Shown here: positions 30,116 through 38,317 of the stretch, one piece after another | How the letters are laid out: every line of letters starts with the position of its first letter | Position numbering within the stretch: position 1 is the first letter of the stretch | DNA from: CBDCFL01 sp050300875 | GTDB lineage: Bacteria > Pseudomonadota > Alphaproteobacteria > Rhodobacterales > Rhodobacteraceae | Direction: 5' to 3' | DNA length: 38,317 nucleotides | NCBI GenBank assembly: GCA_050300875.1 | Contig: JBNKYL010000064.1 | Coordinates: 1-38,317, forward strand | Notes under the pieces: model-generated | What the model saw: only the letters and a program-made list of their open reading frames with translations | Databases searched by the model: none | What the model was told of the DNA's origin: nothing | Program-made: the position numbers and the translations under genes

Positions 30116-31744
30116 TCAGGTAATCACATCCGGTCCCGTCCGACCAAGTTCAGAAATGCCTGACACCTGCGCCGCGGCATCGATCACGGGGCGCAATGCG
30201 TCCTGCGGATCCTGATTCATCCGCGACGGATCCGTTTCCAGCATTTCGACGTATATCCGCAAAGTGGCCCCCGTCGTCCCGGTACCCGAAAGTCTGAACA
30301 CCGCGCGTGCGCCGTGCTGAAAGAGTATGCGCAAGCCCTGATTGTGGCTGACCGATCCGTCGATCGGGTCATCATAGCTGAAATTGTCTGCCGCCTCGAC
30401 TGTCAGCCCCGCGATGGTCGAACCCGGCAAGGTCGTCAACTTGGCCTGTATCCGATCCATCAGCGCCTCGGCATCAGCCGTTGGTAAGGCTTCGTAGTCG
30501 TGTCGCGAATAGTAGTTGCGGCCAAATCGCCGCCAATGGTCCGAAAGGATGTCTGCTACAGAAGTCTTGCGAACTGCCAGAATGTTCAGCCAGAACAGAA
30601 CCGCCCAAAGCCCGTCCTTTTCGCGCACATGATCAGACCCGGTGCCAAAACTTTCTTCACCGCAAAGCGTCACGCGGCCGGCATCCAGCAGGTTTCCGAA
30701 AAACTTCCAGCCAGTAGGCGTTTCGAAACAGTCGATACCCAGCGCTTCGGCGACACGGTCGGCGGCGCAGCTTGTCGGCATGGATCGCGCGATACCGGAA
30801 AGGCCACCGCGATAGGCCGGGACCAGTTGCGCATTGGCCGCCAACACCGCCAGGCTGTCGGATGGCGAGACGTAGCTGTTGCGGCCCAGGATCATGTTTC
30901 GGTCGCCATCGCCATCTGACGCGGCCCCGAAATCGGGACCGTCGTCGCGCATCATTTCATCCATCAGAGTCTTGGCCCATGTCGGATTGGGGTCGGGATG
31001 CCCACCGCCGAAATCGACCGACGGCACGGCGTTGACCACGCTGCCCTTTGGTGCGCCAAGCCTGTCCTGAAGGATCGCGGTGGCATATGGTCCGGTAATG
31101 GCATGCATGGCATCGAAACGAATGCGGAAACCGGACGCGAACAGACCGCGGATCGCTTCGAAATCGAACAGGTCTTCCATAAGGTCCATGTAATCGGCCA
31201 CAGGATCGACGATGGTCACATCCATGTCACCCAACCGGACCGACCCGATCTGATTCAGGTCGATGTCATCCGTTTCAAGCGTCAGATAGCGGACAATGGT
31301 TTGCGTTCCTGCAAACATCTTTTCTGTCAGACCCTCGGGTGCCGGGCCACCATTGGCGGCGTTGAATTTCACGCCGAAATCTTCGTCGATCCCGCCGGGA
31401 TTGTGGCTGGCCGACAGGATCAGCCCGCCATCCGTGCCGTTCTTGCGGATCAGGTTCGACGCGGCCGGGGTCGACAACAACCCACCCTGCCCGACAATCA
31501 CCCGCCGCGCACCATTGGCCGCCGCCATGCGTAGGATGGTCTGGATAGCTTCGGCGTTGAAGTACCGGCCATCGCCACCCACCACGAATGTCTTGCCCGC
31601 CGCGCCGCCGATGGCATCGAAAACCGATTGGACAAAGTTTTCCAGGTAATGTGGCGCCATGAAAACCCGGGTCTTCTTGCGCAAGCCGGATGTACCGGGT
31701 TTCTGACCTTCGATGGGGGTCGTCGGAACGGTGATGATGTCCAT
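30116..31744 (-). CDS. pgm: Phosphoglucomutase
   Basis: This enzyme interconverts glucose 1-phosphate and glucose 6-phosphate and so links glycogen metabolism to central metabolism. The 542-residue protein has the N-terminal KPGTSGLRKK substrate loop, the phosphoserine loop LSASHNPGG (S113), the metal-binding DGDGDRN (near residue 290) and the late FRLSGTGTTGATLRIYVE phosphate-binding region. I choose ATG 31744, preceded by GGGAG. It is the last gene of the glycogen operon, next to a malQ-like remnant. Length is typical. Confidence 0.96.
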   Translation of the reverse strand: MDIITVPTTPIEGQKPGTSGLRKKTRVFMAPHYLENFVQSVFDAIGGAAGKTFVVGGDGRYFNAEAIQTILRMAAANGARRVIVGQGGLLSTPAASNLIRKNGTDGGLILSASHNPGGIDEDFGVKFNAANGGPAPEGLTEKMFAGTQTIVRYLTLETDDIDLNQIGSVRLGDMDVTIVDPVADYMDLMEDLFDFEAIRGLFASGFRIRFDAMHAITGPYATAILQDRLGAPKGSVVNAVPSVDFGGGHPDPNPTWAKTLMDEMMRDDGPDFGAASDGDGDRNMILGRNSYVSPSDSLAVLAANAQLVPAYRGGLSGIARSMPTSCAADRVAEALGIDCFETPTGWKFFGNLLDAGRVTLCGEESFGTGSDHVREKDGLWAVLFWLNILAVRKTSVADILSDHWRRFGRNYYSRHDYEALPTADAEALMDRIQAKLTTLPGSTIAGLTVEAADNFSYDDPIDGSVSHNQGLRILFQHGARAVFRLSGTGTTGATLRIYVEMLETDPSRMNQDPQDALRPVIDAAAQVSGISELGRTGPDVIT

Positions 31745-31745
31745 A

Positions 31746-31928
31746 TCAGGGTTCTCCCTTTTGGGTATGGGCGCGTCTGGCATCGCTCATGATGCGGGGT
31801 GTCATTTGCATTTCGGGGCTTTGGCGCGCCGTGTCGTCATTGATGCGGCGTTGCCTTCCGCCAAGATCATGGAAAGACTGCAGGACGCCCGTGGCCCTGG
31901 CCAAGACATGAAGGGCGGCGGTCATCAT
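31746..31928 (-). pseudogene. Remnant of 4-alpha-glucanotransferase N-terminus (malQ-like)
   Basis: This 60-codon open frame starts with ATGATG, overlaps the glgX stop by four bases (ATGA) and stops just before pgm. Its first half (LHVLARATGVLQSFHDLGGR and then RRINDDTA) resembles the start of MalQ, which typically reads as a Leu-Ala-x-x-Ala-Gly-Val opening, a D-x-x-G step and a DDTR-type helix. MalQ is about 500-700 residues, so only the first tenth remains. The coupled start suggests a full malQ once stood between glgX and pgm. The resemblance was judged by eye; it could instead be a genuine small protein. Confidence 0.5.
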
Positions 31929-34024
31929 ACGTCCCCGCCCAAGGGCTGTTCGGAAAAAAACAGCATCGCATGTCCGGCAATCTTGGTCGTACCAGAGTCC
32001 ACCCATCGCGATGAAAACGGGTCGTCGCCCGCCGTATCGAGCTCAAGCCGCCAACCAGATCCAATCTGCGGTTTGGGCAACGTCACCGGCAAGGGCTCAG
32101 CGTCGCGATTGAACACCAGATATACCGTATCTTCGTTGCTTTCGTCATGCTGGTGATCTGCACAGCGGCGCAGGATCAGACCAAAAGCAGAAAGACCCGG
32201 GTCGCGCCATTCCAGCGACTGGCCTTCCAGGCTGCGCCATTCAACATCCGGCAAACCGTCCGACGCTCGTTTACCGCCATGCAGGAATACCGACTGCCGC
32301 AGGCTGGGATGGACGCGCCGAAGGGCCGACAGGCCAGCCACGTATTCGGTCAAGTCGGCATCAGCGCGGCCCCAGCTCACCCAGCCAGTCGTATTGTCCT
32401 GGCAATAGGCGTTGTTGTTGCCGCCCTGACTGTTGCCGATCTCGTCCCCGCCCAAAAGCATCGGCGTGCCTTGCGAAAAGAACAATGTCGCCAGCAAGTT
32501 GCGTTGGCGGCGCAGGCGGCATTTCAGCACCTCGGCATCGTCCGTGTCGCCTTCGGCACCGCAGTTTTCGCTGAAATTGGCATGATGGCCGTCTTTGCCA
32601 TCTTCGCCATTCGCTTGATTGTGACGGTGGTCGTATCGGGTCACATCCGCCAGCGTGAACCCATCGTGCGAGGCCACGAAATTCACCGAAGACCAGGCAC
32701 GACGCCCGGCCCGGTCAAACTGCGCGGCCGATCCAAGCAGGCACGCCGCCAATTCCTGCGCGCTATGATCATCGCCGCGCCAGTACCGGCGGCTGGTGTC
32801 GCGAAAACGGTCGTTCCATTCTGCAAATTCGGTCGGAAAATTGCCAAGCTGGTAGCCGCCCCAGCCGATATCCCAGGGTTCGGCAATCAGGCGCACACTG
32901 GACAAAACCGGATCCTGACGCATCGCGTCAAATAGCCCGCCATTGGGATCGAACCCGTGGTCTTCGCGGCCCAGGGTCGTGGCCAGGTCAAACCTGAAAC
33001 CGTCAACCCCCATGACCTCGACCCAATAGCGCAGGCTGTCCAGTATCATGCGCAAGACGTAAGGATGCGCCGCGTTGATGGTGTTTCCACAACCGGTATC
33101 GTTCACGTTGTATCGCGGCTGGCCTTGCAGCAGGCGGTAATAGGACGCGTTGTCGATCCCCCGAAAACTGAGCGTCGGGCCAGACTGGTCGCCTTCGGCC
33201 GTGTGGTTGTAGACCACGTCCAGGATTACCTCGATCCCAGCGGCGTGGAACCGCTGCACCATGGCGCGGAACCCGGCGCGGCCCGCCGGGCCATGGTAGC
33301 GCGGCTCCGGCACGAAAAAGCCGATGGAGTTGTAGCCCCAGTAATTGCGCAGTCCCTTCTTGAGCAGGAAACTGTCATCGACGAAGCCATGCACCGGCAT
33401 CAATTCGATCGTCGTCACGCCCAGCTTGTGCAGGTGTTCGATGATCGCATCAGATGCCAACCCGTCATAGGTGCCGCGCAGGCTTTCGGCCACCTGTGGA
33501 TGTTCGCGCGTTAGGCCCCTGACGTGGGCTTCGTAGATCAGGACCGCGTCGTCGTCGATTTTCGGTCGTTCGGACACGGGCACCAGCGGCTCGGTCGCAA
33601 CCACGACCGATTTGGGAACAAAGGGGGCGCTGTCCAGCTTGCTGAATGACAGGTCGGCCTTGGCGCTGCCGGGATCATATCCCAAAAGCGCCTTGTGATC
33701 CCGGAACCGCCCCTGCAAATCACGCGCATAGGGATCCGAAAGCAACTTGTTCGCGTTGAACCGGTGCCCACGTTCGGGCGCATAAGGCCCGTGAACGCGA
33801 TAGCCATAGAGCGTGCCGGGCCCGGCGCCGGGCAGGTAGCCATGCCAGACCGATCCGGTGCGTTCAGGCAAGGTGTGCCGCGCTGTTTCCCGCTTTCCGT
33901 CGGGCGAAAACAGGCACAGTTCGACACTTTCGGCATTGGCGGAAAACAGGGCGAAATTCGTGCCCTCGCCATCGTGATGCGCGCCCATCTGTTTGGGCCG
34001 CCCGGGTTTCATCCTTGTCCCCAT
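31925..34024 (-). CDS. glgX: Glycogen debranching enzyme GlgX
   Basis: This GH13 enzyme hydrolyses alpha-1,6 branches during glycogen breakdown. The 699-residue protein has an N-terminal CBM48 domain (about 15-115) and the GH13 regions DVVYNHT, the nucleophile in GFRFDLATTLG, the acid/base in LIAEPWDIG and the FVASHDGFT transition-state region. The FRDTSRRYWRGD stretch is typical of GlgX. The ATG at 34024 shares its A with the glgA stop (TGATG), so I choose it over the longer open frame. The malQ-like remnant overlaps its stop. Confidence 0.95.
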   Translation of the reverse strand: MGTRMKPGRPKQMGAHHDGEGTNFALFSANAESVELCLFSPDGKRETARHTLPERTGSVWHGYLPGAGPGTLYGYRVHGPYAPERGHRFNANKLLSDPYARDLQGRFRDHKALLGYDPGSAKADLSFSKLDSAPFVPKSVVVATEPLVPVSERPKIDDDAVLIYEAHVRGLTREHPQVAESLRGTYDGLASDAIIEHLHKLGVTTIELMPVHGFVDDSFLLKKGLRNYWGYNSIGFFVPEPRYHGPAGRAGFRAMVQRFHAAGIEVILDVVYNHTAEGDQSGPTLSFRGIDNASYYRLLQGQPRYNVNDTGCGNTINAAHPYVLRMILDSLRYWVEVMGVDGFRFDLATTLGREDHGFDPNGGLFDAMRQDPVLSSVRLIAEPWDIGWGGYQLGNFPTEFAEWNDRFRDTSRRYWRGDDHSAQELAACLLGSAAQFDRAGRRAWSSVNFVASHDGFTLADVTRYDHRHNQANGEDGKDGHHANFSENCGAEGDTDDAEVLKCRLRRQRNLLATLFFSQGTPMLLGGDEIGNSQGGNNNAYCQDNTTGWVSWGRADADLTEYVAGLSALRRVHPSLRQSVFLHGGKRASDGLPDVEWRSLEGQSLEWRDPGLSAFGLILRRCADHQHDESNEDTVYLVFNRDAEPLPVTLPKPQIGSGWRLELDTAGDDPFSSRWVDSGTTKIAGHAMLFFSEQPLGGDV

Positions 34025-35481
34025 CAATCGGTCGTCTGTGTACCTGTGTCGCAGGTCAGCGACTGGAACAGCGAATGATAGGCAGCAGCCGACCCAGCCC
34101 ATCCCACAGGATGGCGCATGGCGTTGCGCATCATGGTAACCCACGCCTTGCGATCGGCAAACAGATCGCAGGTCCGATCGACGGCATCCATAAGTGCGCC
34201 CGCTGTCGTAGGCGCGAACTGGACACCCGTGGCGCATCCCGCTTTCATCGCGGCATCGTTGGCGTCAATCACCGTGTCGGCCAACCCGCCAGTTCGTGCG
34301 ACAACCGGCAAAGTGCCGTAGCGCAGGCCGTATAGCTGTGTCAGGCCACAGGGTTCGAAACGGGACGGCACAAGAATCGCATCGGAGCCAGCCTGCATGA
34401 GATGCGACAGGCCTTCGTCATAACCAATGACCGCACCGACCCGACCCGAATGGCCGGCCGCCGCCTTGCGATAGGCAAGTTCCAACCCCTTGTCGCCGCT
34501 GCCCAGCACTGCCAGCCGCGCGCCGCGCGCAAGCATGCTGGGAAGCACCTGCAACAGCAGGTCTAGACCCTTCTGTTCGGTCAGGCGGCTTATGACACAA
34601 AAGAGCGGCGCGTCCGGGTTCGGCTCCAGGCCGAACCGCTTTTCCAGCGCCGCACGGTTGACGGATTTCTGCTTCAAGGCCCGCACCGAATAGGTTTCGG
34701 CGATCAACGGGTCAACTTCCGGATCCCACGCTTCGGTATCGATACCGTTCAGGATGCCAACGAGATCGGCCTTGCGCGATTGCAGCAGGCCCTCGAATCC
34801 CATGCCGAATTCGGGCGACATCAGCTCCCGCGCATAGGTCGGGCTAACCGTCGTGACCCTGTTGGCCGCCACGACGCCGGCCTTCAGGAAACTCACGTGA
34901 CCCCAATATTCGAACCCATCGGGTGTGAAACCAGATTTTTCCAAGCCCAGTTTGGTCATCAGCGCGCTGTCAACCACGCCCTGAAAGGCAATGTTGTGAA
35001 TCGTCATGACAGTTGGCAGATCGGACCCGCGTTGCCGCAGGTACCACGGCGCCAGCCCTGCCTGCCAATCATGGGCATGCAACAGGTCGGGCATCCAACC
35101 CGCGAATCCGTCCATGGCCACCGTCGCCGCGGCATCGCACAGGGCCGCGAAGCGTGCCGGATTGTCTGGCCAGTCATGCGCGCTGTCATCCAGATAGATC
35201 CCGCCTGTCCGGTCAAACAGATGCGGAGCATCCAGCAAGAGCAGTGAACAGGTTTCCGTTTCCACCGCAAGCAACCGCGCAGACCCACCGTGCAAATCGC
35301 CCAGCTCGAGAACCTCATTCGCTGTTTTTGCCTGCGCGTTCAGCGCTGGATACATCGGCAGGATCACGCGGGTTTCGACGCCGCAGGCCGACAGGGCCTT
35401 GGGTAACGCACCGACGACATCGGCCAGGCCACCGGTCTTGATGAATGGCGCGCATTCCGATGCGACGATGAGAACCTTCAT
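34024..35481 (-). CDS. glgA: Glycogen synthase GlgA
   Basis: This GT5 enzyme adds glucose from ADP-glucose to the growing alpha-1,4 chain. The 485-residue protein has the N-terminal KTGGLADVVGALPKAL motif that binds ADP-glucose (K16 region), the HDWQAGLAPWYL region near 160, the starch-synthase domain with NIAFQG, and the C-terminal donor-site motif SRFEPCGLTQLYGLRYG. Length is normal. It starts one base after the glgC stop and overlaps the glgX start, so expression is tightly coupled. Confidence 0.97.
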   Translation of the reverse strand: MKVLIVASECAPFIKTGGLADVVGALPKALSACGVETRVILPMYPALNAQAKTANEVLELGDLHGGSARLLAVETETCSLLLLDAPHLFDRTGGIYLDDSAHDWPDNPARFAALCDAAATVAMDGFAGWMPDLLHAHDWQAGLAPWYLRQRGSDLPTVMTIHNIAFQGVVDSALMTKLGLEKSGFTPDGFEYWGHVSFLKAGVVAANRVTTVSPTYARELMSPEFGMGFEGLLQSRKADLVGILNGIDTEAWDPEVDPLIAETYSVRALKQKSVNRAALEKRFGLEPNPDAPLFCVISRLTEQKGLDLLLQVLPSMLARGARLAVLGSGDKGLELAYRKAAAGHSGRVGAVIGYDEGLSHLMQAGSDAILVPSRFEPCGLTQLYGLRYGTLPVVARTGGLADTVIDANDAAMKAGCATGVQFAPTTAGALMDAVDRTCDLFADRKAWVTMMRNAMRHPVGWAGSAAAYHSLFQSLTCDTGTQTTD

Positions 35482-35482
35482 G

Positions 35483-36745
35483 TCAGCCGTCCAGCTTGTC
35501 GATCATCTCTTGTGTGATCAGGCATATCCCATTCTCGGTGCGTCGGAAACGCGCGGCATCAAGAACCGGATCCTCGCCCACAACCATCCCCTGCGGGATC
35601 TTCACACCCCGGTCGATCACCACATTGGTCAGGCGCGCGTTTCGCCCGATATCCACATACGGCATCGCCACGACACCTTCGAGCTGCGAAAAGGAATTGC
35701 AGCGAACGCCCGTGAACAACAGGCAGCGATGCAGACTGGACCCCGACACGACACAGCCCCCTGACACCATTGACGAAATCGCCTGCCCTCGGCGACCTTC
35801 TTCGTTGTGGACGAATTTCGCGGGCGGAGTCAGTTCCTGATAGGTCCAGATCGGCCACTCGTTGTCATAAATGTCCAGTTCCGGGGTGAAATCGGTCAGG
35901 TCGATATTGGCCTGCCAGAATGCATCCACCGTACCAACATCGCGCCAATAGGGCTCCTTTTCCAACCCACTGGTCACGCAGGATCGGCTGAACGGGTGCG
36001 CCATCGCTTTTCCGCCCTTGACGAGCTTGGGCAGGATGTCCTTGCCGAAATCGCGGCTTGAATTCGGGTCAGCCGCATCCTCGCGCAGGATGTCAAACAG
36101 GAATTCGGTTTCAAAGACATAGATACCCATACTGCACAGCGCCTGGTCGGGGTCGCCGGGCATATGTGGCGGGTTGGCGGGTTTTTCGACGAAATCTGTG
36201 ATGCGGTCGTTTGCGTCAACCGCAATCACACCGAACCCTTTGGCGTCCTCCAGCGATGCTTCAATGCAGCCGACAGTCACGTCCGCACCGGTCGAAACAT
36301 GCTGTTCCAGCATGGCCGAGTAATCCTGCTTGTAGATGTGGTCGCCGGCCAGGATAACCATGTATTTCGGCGCATAGCTTTCAATGATGTCGATGTTTTG
36401 AAACACCGCGTCGGCGGTGCCGAGATACCAGTTTTCTTCGTCCACCCGCTGCGATGCCGGGAGAATATCGAGCGATTCATTGCGTTCGGGCCGGAAGAAG
36501 CTCCATCCACGGTGAAGATGCCGGATCAAACTGTGCGCCTTATACTGCGTTGCCACGCCGATACGGCGGATCCCGGAATTCATTGAATTGGACAAAGCGA
36601 AATCGATAATCCGGGTCTTGCCGCCAAAGAATACTGCGGGCTTGGCGCGCCTGTCGGTCAATTCCTTCAACCGGCTTCCCCTGCCACCGGCCAGGATGAA
36701 TGCCATGGTTTGGCGTGTCAGGCTGGTTCTGTCTATATCGGCCAT
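35483..36745 (-). CDS. glgC: Glucose-1-phosphate adenylyltransferase GlgC
   Basis: This enzyme makes ADP-glucose from glucose 1-phosphate and ATP, the committed and normally allosteric step of glycogen synthesis. The 420-residue protein has the nucleotide motif FILAGGRGSRLKELTDRRAK (about 15-34), GTADAVFQNIDI, GDHIYKQDY, the sugar-phosphate site DFVEKP and a C-terminal left-handed beta-helix. I choose ATG 36745 because GGGAGGAGGAA precedes it; the open frame reaches 37084 inside glgB. It follows glgB by 29 bases. Alphaproteobacterial GlgC enzymes are usually activated by fructose 6-phosphate and pyruvate; that is family knowledge. Confidence 0.97.
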   Translation of the reverse strand: MADIDRTSLTRQTMAFILAGGRGSRLKELTDRRAKPAVFFGGKTRIIDFALSNSMNSGIRRIGVATQYKAHSLIRHLHRGWSFFRPERNESLDILPASQRVDEENWYLGTADAVFQNIDIIESYAPKYMVILAGDHIYKQDYSAMLEQHVSTGADVTVGCIEASLEDAKGFGVIAVDANDRITDFVEKPANPPHMPGDPDQALCSMGIYVFETEFLFDILREDAADPNSSRDFGKDILPKLVKGGKAMAHPFSRSCVTSGLEKEPYWRDVGTVDAFWQANIDLTDFTPELDIYDNEWPIWTYQELTPPAKFVHNEEGRRGQAISSMVSGGCVVSGSSLHRCLLFTGVRCNSFSQLEGVVAMPYVDIGRNARLTNVVIDRGVKIPQGMVVGEDPVLDAARFRRTENGICLITQEMIDKLDG

Positions 36746-36774
36746 CGTTCCTCCTCCCGGACTTTGTCCAATCT

Positions 36775-38316
36775 TTATTTGGGTGCAGCTAGTTCGAATA
36801 TCAGCGTGCTCAACGGCGGCAGGGTCAGACGGACCGAATGCGGCCAGCCACCGGTGGCCACGTCCTCGGCATCGACGCCGCCCATGTTGCCGCGCCCGCC
36901 ACCGCCATAATGCGTGGCATCCGTGTTCAGCCGTTCGGCCCAGCGCCCCGGCGCAGGCACGCCGATGCGGCGTTCGGTCCGTTCGACAGGCGTGAAATTG
37001 CAGACGACAAGAACCGGTGCGTTGCCCGGTTCGCCACGCCGCAACCACGCAAAAAGGGATTCGTCGGCATTGGTTTCGACCCATTCGAACCCGTCAGACC
37101 GGTTGTCGCGTTGGTACATCGCAGGCAGGCTGGAATAGATGGCGTTCAGGTCTCGGACGAGGTTCTGAACACCTGCGTGCAGGCCATGTTCCAGCAAATG
37201 CCAATCTAAGCTGCGATTGTGGTTCCATTCCGCGCCTTGCGCAAATTCGGACCCCATGAACAAAAGCTTTTTGCCGGGGTGCCCCCACATGAAACCGTAA
37301 TAAGCGCGCAGATTGGCGAACTTCTCGTCGCCGTTGCCGGGCATCCGGTCCAGAATTGACCCTTTCCCGTGCACCACTTCATCATGGCTGAGCGGCAGCA
37401 CGAAGTTTTCCGAAAACGCGTAGTGCAGGCCAAATTCGATCTTGTTGTGGTGGTATTTGCGGTGAACCGGATCCTCTTTCATGTAGGACAGCGTGTCGTT
37501 CATCCAGCCCATGTTCCACTTGAACCCAAATCCCAGCCCGCCTGTATCCACGGGCGCGCTGACGCCAGGAAACGCCGTGCTTTCTTCGGCGATGGTCATG
37601 ATCCCGTCCACATCGCCGTAAACCTGCGTGTTCATGCGCTGAAGGAAAGCGATCGCTTCCAGGTTTTCGCGCCCGCCATGCACGTTGGGAACCCATTCGC
37701 CTTCGGCGCGCGAATAATCGCGGTAAAGCATCGAGGCAACGGCATCCACGCGCAGCCCGTCGACATGATGTTCGCGCAGCCAGTACAGCGCATTGGAAGT
37801 CAGGTAGTTCTGCACCTCGTTTCGCCCGTAGTTGTAGACGAAAGTCTTCCAGTCCGGGTGCCAGCCCTCCTTGGGGTCGGCATGTTCGAACAGCGGCGTG
37901 CCGTCGAAGCGGCCCAGCCCGTGCGCATCTTCGGGGAAGTGTCCGGGTACCCAATCGATGATCAAGCCAAGACCAGCCTCATGGCAGGCGTCGACAAAAC
38001 CGCGAAATTCGTCGGCGGTGCCAAACCGGCTGGTAGGGGCGAACATACCCACGGGCTGATAGCCCCACGACCCGTCAAACGGGTATTCGGACACCGGCAG
38101 CAATTCGATATGGGTGAAACCCATATCCTTGGCATATCCCACCAGCTCGCGCGCATGCTCAGCATAAGACAGCGGGCGGTCGCCTTCGTCGGGGATGCGA
38201 CGCCACGATCCCAGATGCACCTCGTAGATTGAAATGGGTTTGTCGAAACGCTGGATCGCCCCGCGCCGGCCCATCCAAGGTGCATCATGCCATTCATAAC
38301 GGTCCAGATCGCGCAC
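36775..38316 (-). CDS. glgB: 1,4-alpha-glucan branching enzyme GlgB (5' part missing)
   Basis: This GH13 enzyme introduces alpha-1,6 branches into glycogen. The visible 513 residues begin at the window edge in the middle of the protein (YEWHDAPWMGRRGAIQRFDK then SIYEVHLGSWRR), so roughly 210-220 N-terminal residues, including the CBM48 part, are outside. The catalytic nucleophile lies in DGLRVDAVASMLYRDYSR, the acid/base in TIAEESTAFPGVS and the conserved His-Asp in LPLSHDEVVHGKGS. A C-terminal all-beta amylase domain follows. It is the first visible gene of the glg operon; the promoter lies outside the window. Confidence 0.96.
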   Translation of the reverse strand: MRDLDRYEWHDAPWMGRRGAIQRFDKPISIYEVHLGSWRRIPDEGDRPLSYAEHARELVGYAKDMGFTHIELLPVSEYPFDGSWGYQPVGMFAPTSRFGTADEFRGFVDACHEAGLGLIIDWVPGHFPEDAHGLGRFDGTPLFEHADPKEGWHPDWKTFVYNYGRNEVQNYLTSNALYWLREHHVDGLRVDAVASMLYRDYSRAEGEWVPNVHGGRENLEAIAFLQRMNTQVYGDVDGIMTIAEESTAFPGVSAPVDTGGLGFGFKWNMGWMNDTLSYMKEDPVHRKYHHNKIEFGLHYAFSENFVLPLSHDEVVHGKGSILDRMPGNGDEKFANLRAYYGFMWGHPGKKLLFMGSEFAQGAEWNHNRSLDWHLLEHGLHAGVQNLVRDLNAIYSSLPAMYQRDNRSDGFEWVETNADESLFAWLRRGEPGNAPVLVVCNFTPVERTERRIGVPAPGRWAERLNTDATHYGGGGRGNMGGVDAEDVATGGWPHSVRLTLPPLSTLIFELAAPK

Positions 38317-38317
38317 G

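Noticed and set aside
34025..34237. N-terminal extension of the GlgX frame
   Set aside because: It overlaps the conserved end of glgA and does not resemble GlgX; the TGATG junction gives the proper start.
36746..37084. N-terminal extension of the GlgC frame
   Set aside because: It overlaps glgB and is Arg/Cys-rich; the ATG at 36745 has a strong ribosome site and the family N-terminus.

Overview
The window is a GC-rich bacterial chromosome segment, judged by eye and not counted. Gene content and protein style fit an alphaproteobacterium, most likely of the Rhodobacteraceae/Roseobacter group. The clues are a FrcA/FrcC-like sugar importer, a PobA with an AraC-type PobR-like regulator, and a glgB-C-A-X-pgm operon. 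Taxonomy is an inference. Almost all bases are coding. I see no rRNA, tRNA, CRISPR array or intact insertion sequence.

Region 1 (1-10.7 kb, + strand) is a sugar-scavenging locus. It holds the end of a CUT2 (FrcA/FrcC-type) importer, a LacI-family regulator, an aldose 1-epimerase, and an ArsR-type regulator with a large extra domain. These are followed by a cytoplasmic GH51 alpha-L-arabinofuranosidase and a complete CUT1 importer (binding protein, two permeases, MalK/UgpC-type ATPase). The picture is uptake of arabinose-containing oligosaccharides by CUT1, cleavage inside the cell by AbfA, and handling of free sugar by CUT2 and the epimerase. A shared two-part operator, GGTATATACC-N9-GATATAC, lies before abfA and before the binding-protein gene, with a weaker copy before the ArsR-type gene. 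An FCD-type GntR gene on the - strand closes the region.

Region 2 (11.5-18.1 kb, + strand) starts with about 800 bases without a gene I can support. A tightly packed set of poorly known envelope genes follows: a single-pass membrane protein with a LytR_C-like C-terminus, a small exported protein, a GT4-like glycosyltransferase, a two-part protein with a MurG/GT28-like C-terminal half, and an unrecognised 141-residue protein. An undescribed surface-glycan pathway is the best guess.

Region 3 (18.0-20.3 kb) is an AraC-family (PobR-like) gene tail-to-tail with pobA. A promoter and tandem TGGGACA-type repeats lie before pobA.

Region 4 (20.3-30.1 kb) is a compact secretion/pilus machine on the - strand: gspF, gspE, pilM/N/O-like genes, a GspC/PilP-like gene, a secretin, and four pseudopilins. 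A short prepilin peptidase is divergent from it. The machine mixes type II secretion and type IV pilus (MSHA-like) traits. Its secretin is a predicted lipoprotein with TPR-like repeats and a cohesin-like C-terminus.

Region 5 (30.1-38.3 kb, - strand) is the glycogen operon glgB (cut by the window edge)-glgC-glgA-glgX-pgm. A 60-codon ORF between glgX and pgm looks like the remaining N-terminus of a 4-alpha-glucanotransferase (malQ).
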